DNA from: Bacillota bacterium
GTDB lineage: Bacteria > Bacillota > Clostridia > Acetivibrionales > JAEZXR01
DNA length: 54,897 nucleotides
Direction: 5' to 3'
Assembly: GCA_023419605.1 (NCBI GenBank)
Contig: JAEZXR010000021.1
Span: 1-54,897 of the forward strand
Below, one piece after another: positions 49,751 to 54,897 of the stretch. The notes under the pieces were generated by a model. The model saw nothing but the letters and a program-made list of their open reading frames with translations. It was not told the DNA's origin and ran no database searches. Both the position numbers and the translations under genes were made by a program. Each line of letters opens with the position of its first letter. Position 1 is the first letter of the stretch.

Positions 49751-50683
49751 ATGATACTGGAAATACGGAATCTGATAAAGCGCTACGGGGATACGCTGGC
49801 GGTAGACAATGTAAGCCTTCAGATCAAGGAAGGTGAAATATATGGATTGTTAGGGCCCAACGGTGCAGGCAAAACAACAACAATCAATGCCATCACCGGG
49901 ATCACAAAAATTGATGGAGGGGAGATTTTTGTATTCGGTAAAAACTTCTCTACCCATGAATATGAAGTGAAAAAGGAAATCGGTATTGTTCCACAGGACA
50001 TTGCCGTATTTGAAGATCTTACGGCGTGGGAAAACGTTACTTTCTTCGGAAAGCTTTATGGATTACGGGATGGTCTTTTGAAGGAACGGGTAGAAGAGGC
50101 GCTGAACTTCACGGGACTCTGGGACCGAAGGAAGGATTTTCCAAAAAAGTATTCAGGAGGCATGAAAAGACGGTTAAATATTGCGTGTGCCATTGTTCAT
50201 CATCCCAAACTGATCATCATGGATGAGCCCACCGTGGGGATTGACCCTCAATCCAGAAAGCATATTCTTCAATCCGTAAGGGAGTTGAACCGGATGGGTT
50301 CCACTGTAATATATACTTCACATTACATGGAGGAGATTGAGGAGATATGTACGCAAATTACCATTATGGACCACGGAAGAATTATTGCCGGTGGAACCGG
50401 CGATGATTTAAAGTCGCTGATATCCTTTGAGGAGAAAGTAGATATTGACCTTGCAACCGTAAATTTTACCGTCCTCGATAATATAAAAAAGCTAGGTGGT
50501 GTGAAGAATGCGGTCGTTGACGGCAACAAGCTAACCGTCCTGTCCCATAAGAACAGCAAAAACCTGAGTAGTATTATCGACACCGTGTCTGCCGCAGAAT
50601 GTGAAATCATATCGTTGAATATTGATAAACCGACTCTGGAGAGTGTTTTCCTTATACTCACGGGCAGGAAGCTGCGGGATTGA
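49751..50683 (+). CDS. ABC-2 exporter ATPase
   Basis: A 310-residue ATPase with Walker A G-P-N-G-A-G-K-T-T, Q-loop V-P-Q-D-I-A-V-F-E-D-L, signature Y-S-G-G-M-K-R-R-L-N-I-A and Walker B I-I-M-D-E-P-T-V-G-I-D-P, typical of drug, antibiotic or teichoic exporters of the DrrA/NodI group. The C-terminal 80 residues (regulatory-type extension) are common in this class. ATG 49751 follows GGAGG. Two permease genes and a two-component system follow, all in the same direction. Confidence 0.92.
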   Translation: MILEIRNLIKRYGDTLAVDNVSLQIKEGEIYGLLGPNGAGKTTTINAITGITKIDGGEIFVFGKNFSTHEYEVKKEIGIVPQDIAVFEDLTAWENVTFFGKLYGLRDGLLKERVEEALNFTGLWDRRKDFPKKYSGGMKRRLNIACAIVHHPKLIIMDEPTVGIDPQSRKHILQSVRELNRMGSTVIYTSHYMEEIEEICTQITIMDHGRIIAGGTGDDLKSLISFEEKVDIDLATVNFTVLDNIKKLGGVKNAVVDGNKLTVLSHKNSKNLSSIIDTVSAAECEIISLNIDKPTLESVFLILTGRKLRD

Positions 50684-50696
50684 TCACAGGAAGGGG

Positions 50697-51845
50697 ATGA
50701 CGAAGTTGAAGGTTTTTACAATCACATACTATACAATTCTGAGAAGCCTCCGGGATACAAAATCATTAATAAACACGCTGCTGCTGCCTATTGTATTGAT
50801 TCTGATATTGGGGAATGCCTTAGGGAATGCGTTCAAGATACAGGATATAGATAAAACCATGATAGGGTATTTAAACCAGGATAAAGGTCAGTATTCCAAG
50901 CAGTTTGAGGGTTTTCTCAGTATGGATGGGGTAAAGGATTATTTGGAAGTAATAAATGTCTCTTCCTATGAAGAAGGAGTAGAGAAGGTAAAAAAAGGTG
51001 AACTTTCCGGCTTTATTCTGGTGGAAAGCGGGTATTCGGCAGAAATACAAAAGGGTACAAAGGGAACCATAAAGGTTTTTTCCGATAATGAGAGCAGTTT
51101 CAGAGCATCCATCCTAAAGAACCTGGTAGACAGCTATGTATCGGGAGCGAATGCGACCTATGCGGCTTATAAACTGGGAAACAGCAATCCTGCATATAAT
51201 ACCGGGGATATGCTGGAGAGAGTTCCGATTTCAGCGAAAGGGAAAATTCCAAGAGCGATCGACTATTATGCGGTAACCATGCTGGTTATGATTATCATGT
51301 ATGGAGCGCAAGACGGGCTTCATGGAATAGCCAGGGACTATATCGACACCATGCGAATCCGCCTTGGAAGCACGCCTGTCAGTATGACCAGTCATTTTAC
51401 GGGAAAGATACTAGGCTTAATGGTGATGGTGTTCTTACAATCTCTTGTACTGATCGCCTTTGCAAAGTACGCATTTGGCGCTTATTGGGGTAACAATCTG
51501 CCGGCAATTCTATTTGTTTCCGCAACTCTCAGCGTGTTTGCCGTTGCATTAGGGGTGATGATCGCTATGGTGGCAAAAGACCGAAATGCAGGTGCTGCTG
51601 CTTTATCAACGGTAATCCCCATCATGACCTTTGTTTCCGGAGGCTATGTAAAAATCGCATCTGATGATAAGGTCTATAATGCAGTGAAGCTGCTTCTCCC
51701 CAGCAATCTCGGGCAGACGGCATTCTTCAGCACCATCTATGGAGAGAATGCAGCACAGGCCTATTTCAGTCTGGCAGTACTATGGGGTTTGATAGTGGTG
51801 ATTGGAATGATTACTGTACTGGCAGGAAGGAGAAAATTTGTATGA
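50697..51845 (+). CDS. ABC-2 type exporter permease 1
   Basis: A 382-residue permease of the ABC2_membrane_3 kind: one N-terminal helix (residues 20-40), an extracytoplasmic domain to about residue 190, then five helices with an L-x-x-T-x-V-S-M-T-S segment before the third. The ribosome site AGGAAGGGG almost touches the ATG; a TTG 9 bases later is an alternative start. The stop overlaps the next gene as ATGA. It heterodimerises with permease 2. Confidence 0.87.
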   Translation: MTKLKVFTITYYTILRSLRDTKSLINTLLLPIVLILILGNALGNAFKIQDIDKTMIGYLNQDKGQYSKQFEGFLSMDGVKDYLEVINVSSYEEGVEKVKKGELSGFILVESGYSAEIQKGTKGTIKVFSDNESSFRASILKNLVDSYVSGANATYAAYKLGNSNPAYNTGDMLERVPISAKGKIPRAIDYYAVTMLVMIIMYGAQDGLHGIARDYIDTMRIRLGSTPVSMTSHFTGKILGLMVMVFLQSLVLIAFAKYAFGAYWGNNLPAILFVSATLSVFAVALGVMIAMVAKDRNAGAAALSTVIPIMTFVSGGYVKIASDDKVYNAVKLLLPSNLGQTAFFSTIYGENAAQAYFSLAVLWGLIVVIGMITVLAGRRKFV

Positions 51846-52951
51846 GCAGTCTGTTTTGGAACAACCTGAGGAGAATATTGAGAAGCAAGGTAAATATTAT
51901 TTTTATGATCATCCTTCCTGTGGTTCTTATACTTTTTATCATGTCAACAGGAGTCGGCAAAGGCAGCCTGGTTTGTGGAGTGGTTGACCTGGATGATACG
52001 GAATTCACACGGGATTTCATCCGGTCTGTTCAATCCCAAAGCGTTGTAAAAAAAATATCAGAAGGGGAAATCAACGCGAAGCTTGTGAACCAAACCATAG
52101 ATTGTGCCGTTGTGATTCAAAAGGGCTTCACGGAAAAGCTGATCCGGGGTGAAGAGACAAGGATCAAAAGCTATAGTTTGCAGGAAACAAATCAAACAGC
52201 TCCGTTGATGACCAATATCAACAGTTACCTGAATTCTGCCAGGAATATAGCAGTAAGTTCAGGGGGCAGCAGTGAAAAGTTTTATCAGGGGATGGAGGTG
52301 TATAATAATGGGAGTTTTGCTGCGGACTACGAAACAGTGAAGAATAAGGAGATTTTGTTTGAAAAAACATCCATTGCCTTAGGATTTCTCGTTATGAGCA
52401 TGCTTTTCCTTTCTTCCTTTGCTCCTATGATTATGATCAGAGATAAGGAAAATAGAACCTTTTTCAGGGTTATTTCCGCTCCCGTTACCATGCGGAAATA
52501 CATGCTGACGAACATTGCCAGTTTCTTTACCGTTTCGATTATTCAAATACTGCTTATATTTTTCTTCCTTACCCAAGTGGTAAGAGCGGAGCTCGGCTCC
52601 ACCGTATTTGAAATGATCGTGCTTTCCCTGATATTCTCGCTGGTATGCGTATCCATGGGAGTTGCCATTAATACCATCAGCAGGGATGCGCGTCAATCCG
52701 GGCTGATATCCTCGCTGGTTCTGTCACCTCTTTGCATGCTGGGTGGCTGCTGGTGGCCCTTGGATTTTATGCCGGACATACTGCAAAGGATAGCCAACTT
52801 CGTTCCAACTACATGGATTATGCGATCCTATGATAAAGTGCTTCATGGTGCCGGGATTGGGGGGACTATGAACGAAATATTGATCATGCTGGCTTTTGCG
52901 GCAGTATTTTTTCTTCTGGGTTCCTGGAGGAAAACAGAGGTCGCCAATTGA
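51842..52951 (+). CDS. ABC-2 type exporter permease 2
   Basis: A 369-residue paralogue of permease 1: an N-terminal helix (residues 18-36), an outside domain to about 170, then five helices including L-G-F-L-V-M-S-M-L-F-L-S-S-F. The segment L-G-G-C-W-W-P-L-D-F-M-P near residue 300 is a hallmark of ABC-2 exporters. It is coupled to permease 1 by an ATGA overlap, and GGAAGGAG lies upstream. The substrate could be an antibiotic, bacteriocin or lipid. Confidence 0.87.
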   Translation: MSSLFWNNLRRILRSKVNIIFMIILPVVLILFIMSTGVGKGSLVCGVVDLDDTEFTRDFIRSVQSQSVVKKISEGEINAKLVNQTIDCAVVIQKGFTEKLIRGEETRIKSYSLQETNQTAPLMTNINSYLNSARNIAVSSGGSSEKFYQGMEVYNNGSFAADYETVKNKEILFEKTSIALGFLVMSMLFLSSFAPMIMIRDKENRTFFRVISAPVTMRKYMLTNIASFFTVSIIQILLIFFFLTQVVRAELGSTVFEMIVLSLIFSLVCVSMGVAINTISRDARQSGLISSLVLSPLCMLGGCWWPLDFMPDILQRIANFVPTTWIMRSYDKVLHGAGIGGTMNEILIMLAFAAVFFLLGSWRKTEVAN

Positions 52952-52963
52952 AAATAAGCTTTG

Positions 52964-53001
52964 AGGAAGCGTGGGAACAGGGAAATCCGCCCACGCTTCC
53001 T
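52964..53001 (+). terminator. 12-bp hairpin between exporter and two-component genes
   Basis: AGGAAGCGTGGG (52964-52975) pairs with CCCACGCTTCCT (52990-53001). With no T-run it may attenuate read-through into the kinase gene rather than end transcription. Confidence 0.6.
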
Positions 53002-53127
53002 TGAATTTCTACAAGCTGCCGCTGTGCCCGCGCTGGCCCGATTCACGCTTCTATTTCCTTGTTTATTTATTTTTGTATGCAGTATATAATGAGTATACAA
53101 ATCAATTTTGTGGACACGGAGCGTTTA

Positions 53128-54228
53128 ATGATTTATATTTTCAAATTATCCTTTGCATTTTATATCGTGAGTGGGGTAGTCACAAAAGGGAGTGTCCGTT
53201 TTGAGGAGATTATGCTGTTTCTTTTGATTACTGCTCTGGATATATATGGGTTTAAGTACAATAATGCACTCTGGGTGATCGGAATCGAAGGGATATTGAT
53301 CGGTGCCGCTGCCATGCTGAGCCCTGTTTATACGGTTTTGTTCGGTATTATCGCATACGAGCTGGTACGTAAAAAGATTTTATTTGGACTTTTACCCATA
53401 ATAGGGGTGGGGATTTACCTCGCAGGAGAAGGCGATAGAATGGATTTTCTTTTGATACTGATTCTCTGTGTGGTGTATGGTTATATAAGCCACCAATTGG
53501 AGGAAAAGGAGAGATTATTCCTGAATACCTATGATCGGGAAAGGCAGTATCGGTATCAGTTGGAAGAAACCAAGCAGAAGCTGCTGGACTCTACGAAGGA
53601 AGCGGTCCATATGGCGGAGATAAAGGAAAGGAACCGCATCGCCCGGGAGATTCATGATAATGTAGGCCATAGCATCGCCGGAATTCTCATGCAGCTGCAA
53701 GCCTCCCAAAAACTCTTCGACAGAGATGCTGCAAAAGCTTCAGTGCTTTTAAAGAACTCCATTGAAGGACTTTCCGAGAGTCTTACGCTGCTTAGAAATA
53801 CTGTTCATAATATCAAACCGAGAGAGACCTTGGGTGCGGAATATATCAAGAGCCTGATTGAAAAGTTTACTTTCTGTGAGATTGATTTCAGACATTCCGG
53901 GGATTTGAATTCCGTTTCCCCGGAGAAAATGGAAATTCTCTGTACCAATGTCAAGGAGGCCCTAACCAATGCTGCGAAATATTCGAAAGCAGCCCGGGTT
54001 GATATCAACATAGAATGTAACCAGCGGTATATTCGTTTATTTATAAAGGATAATGGAGTGGGGTGCCCAAAGGTCAAGGAAGGCTTGGGGCTCAGCGGCA
54101 TGAAGGAAAGAGTGCAAAACCTTGGGGGTACTGTCTCGGTAAGTTCGGAGGATGGTTTCCTCATCGTATGCCTTATTCCAAATTCAAGGGAAGGAGGTGG
54201 CATGTTTGAAAGTTCTCATCGTAGATGA
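53128..54228 (+). CDS. NarL-family sensor histidine kinase (LiaS/DesK-like)
   Basis: A 366-residue kinase. About four to five hydrophobic helices fill residues 5-120 with almost no outside domain, as in membrane-stress sensors. A coiled coil leads to the HisKA_3 site E-R-N-R-I-A-R-E-I-H176-D-N-V-G-H, and the HATPase domain has E-A-L-T-N-A-A-K-Y and D-N-G-V-G. ATG 53128 (after GGAG) is chosen over the ATG at 53059. Next to an ABC-2 exporter it probably senses membrane damage or the exported compound. Confidence 0.88.
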   Translation: MIYIFKLSFAFYIVSGVVTKGSVRFEEIMLFLLITALDIYGFKYNNALWVIGIEGILIGAAAMLSPVYTVLFGIIAYELVRKKILFGLLPIIGVGIYLAGEGDRMDFLLILILCVVYGYISHQLEEKERLFLNTYDRERQYRYQLEETKQKLLDSTKEAVHMAEIKERNRIAREIHDNVGHSIAGILMQLQASQKLFDRDAAKASVLLKNSIEGLSESLTLLRNTVHNIKPRETLGAEYIKSLIEKFTFCEIDFRHSGDLNSVSPEKMEILCTNVKEALTNAAKYSKAARVDINIECNQRYIRLFIKDNGVGCPKVKEGLGLSGMKERVQNLGGTVSVSSEDGFLIVCLIPNSREGGGMFESSHRR

Positions 54229-54829
54229 TGATGCCTTAATCAGAGAAAGCCTGAAGATATTGTTGGAACTGGAAGAGGATTTTGAGGTCACAGGTGTGGC
54301 TGCCAATGGACAAGAAGCCTTTGAGGCTTGCCGGCGCGATGTTCCGGATATTGTGCTGATGGACGTTAGAATGCCTGTAATGGATGGAGTCCTTGGAACA
54401 AAACAGATCAAAAGCCATTTCAAAGATGTGAAAATTGTGATTCTTACTACGTTTAAGGATGATGAGTACATTAAGGAAGCGGTAAAGAGTGGAGCAGAGG
54501 GGTATATTTTAAAAAATCAGTCCTCCGACAGCATCATTGAAAGTCTCCGGGCTGTGGCCAAGGGAAATGCGGTTTTTGAAAAAGAAGTGGCTGGGGCTCT
54601 TTCATCCATGCTCCGGGAAGAGAAAAAAGCAGATTTGAGCGGGCTGGAATTGACAGAAAGAGAGCTTGAAATATTGAGACTGTTGGGAGAGGGAATGTCC
54701 AACCGGGAGATCTCGGAAAAACTTTTTCTCAGTGAGGGAACCGTAAGGAATTATATTACGGGTATGCTGGAGAAAACCAGGCTCAGGGACAGGACCCAAC
54801 TGGCGATCTATTATATAAAGAATTTTTGA
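54206..54829 (+). CDS. NarL/LuxR-type response regulator
   Basis: A 207-residue regulator. The receiver has D7-D8-D9 and phospho-acceptor D53 in L-M-D-V-R-M-P; the C-terminal LuxR-type helix-turn-helix reads L-T-E-R-E-L-E-I-L-R-L-L-G-E-G-M-S-N-R-E-I. The start is a TTG 6-7 bases after GGAGGTGG, overlapping the kinase gene by 23 bases. It probably regulates the exporter genes upstream. Confidence 0.9.
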   Translation: MKVLIVDDDALIRESLKILLELEEDFEVTGVAANGQEAFEACRRDVPDIVLMDVRMPVMDGVLGTKQIKSHFKDVKIVILTTFKDDEYIKEAVKSGAEGYILKNQSSDSIIESLRAVAKGNAVFEKEVAGALSSMLREEKKADLSGLELTERELEILRLLGEGMSNREISEKLFLSEGTVRNYITGMLEKTRLRDRTQLAIYYIKNF

Positions 54830-54843
54830 AGAGGGAATGGTAG

Positions 54844-54897
54844 GGGCAGGTTCTAAACCTGCCCGTCTCATGCCGCGATCCAGGGCAGGTTTAGAAC
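54844..54897. repeat. Palindromic interspersed repeat at the window edge
   Basis: GGGCAGGTT-CTA-AACCTGCCC (54844-54864) is a hairpin. Its 3' 15 bases (54850-54864) reappear inverted at 54883-54897, where the window ends, so a second palindrome is probably cut. It lies just after the regulator gene and resembles known genomic repeat families. Confidence 0.7.

Noticed and set aside
1..54897. CRISPR array, tRNA, rRNA or prophage genes
   Set aside because: No regularly spaced repeats, cloverleaf sequence, rRNA motif or phage structural gene was found on either strand.

Overview
The window looks like a chromosomal segment of an anaerobic, endospore-lineage Firmicute, probably class Clostridia. 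The signs are a Spo0E-like phosphatase, an LtaS-type lipoteichoic acid synthase with a UgtP/MGDG-synthase-like glycosyltransferase, a Gram-positive LexA box, a cluster-less (CymR-like) Rrf2 regulator, strong AGGAGG ribosome sites and sigma-A promoters with 17-base spacers. Base composition is moderate and fairly even by eye. I see no rRNA, tRNA, CRISPR array or transposase; the genus cannot be fixed from the sequence alone.

Layout. 1-4.7 kb: small monocistronic genes (Spo0E-like, two GNATs, a Nudix hydrolase, a P-loop kinase-like protein, an FAD oxidoreductase, a zinc-ribbon protein). 5.0-10 kb: a complete branched-chain amino acid type ABC importer, livKHMGF, with a large foldback between livK and livH. 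10.2-13.5 kb: a GT-C-like membrane glycosyltransferase, a tandem pair of membrane-anchored Mrr-like nuclease proteins (one with a degenerate active site) and a zinc-finger protein. 13.6-19.7 kb: a D-2-hydroxyacid dehydrogenase, an aldose epimerase, a CymR-like Rrf2 regulator next to metY, and an acyl-CoA synthetase.

19.8-24.7 kb: the most unusual locus, a tight three-gene operon of an SNF2-type helicase, a protein with about 14 tandem 15-residue Cys/His zinc units, and an Mrr-fold nuclease-like protein. 25-30 kb: an esterase, an LTA synthase and a Na/Pi cotransporter with a PhoU-like tail. 30.1-34.4 kb: a DcuS/DcuR-type two-component system in front of a secreted lipoprotein flavoprotein reductase and a separate FMN-binding lipoprotein, which reads as an inducible extracytoplasmic respiratory reductase. 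34.5-38.2 kb: DUF3243, a DUF362-ferredoxin, the glycolipid glycosyltransferase and a methyltransferase.

38.3-43.1 kb: a divergent type II topoisomerase pair (ParE/GyrB-like and ParC/GyrA-like) with a LexA box inside its promoter. Between the two subunits lies a DUF559 (Vsr-like) endonuclease gene bracketed by 40-base inverted repeats (37/40 identical), a candidate minimal mobile element. 43.1-49.5 kb: a nitroreductase, then ubiD-ubiA-ubiX homologues (late menaquinone/futalosine-type steps) followed on the same strand by a SsuABC/ThiXYZ-like importer. 49.7-54.8 kb: an ABC-2 exporter (ATPase and two permeases) with a NarL-type two-component system; the window ends in a palindromic interspersed repeat.

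The strongest candidates for undescribed biology are the helicase/zinc-array/nuclease operon and the inverted-repeat DUF559 unit inside the SOS-type topoisomerase operon. All assignments come from reading the sequence; no database search was possible.
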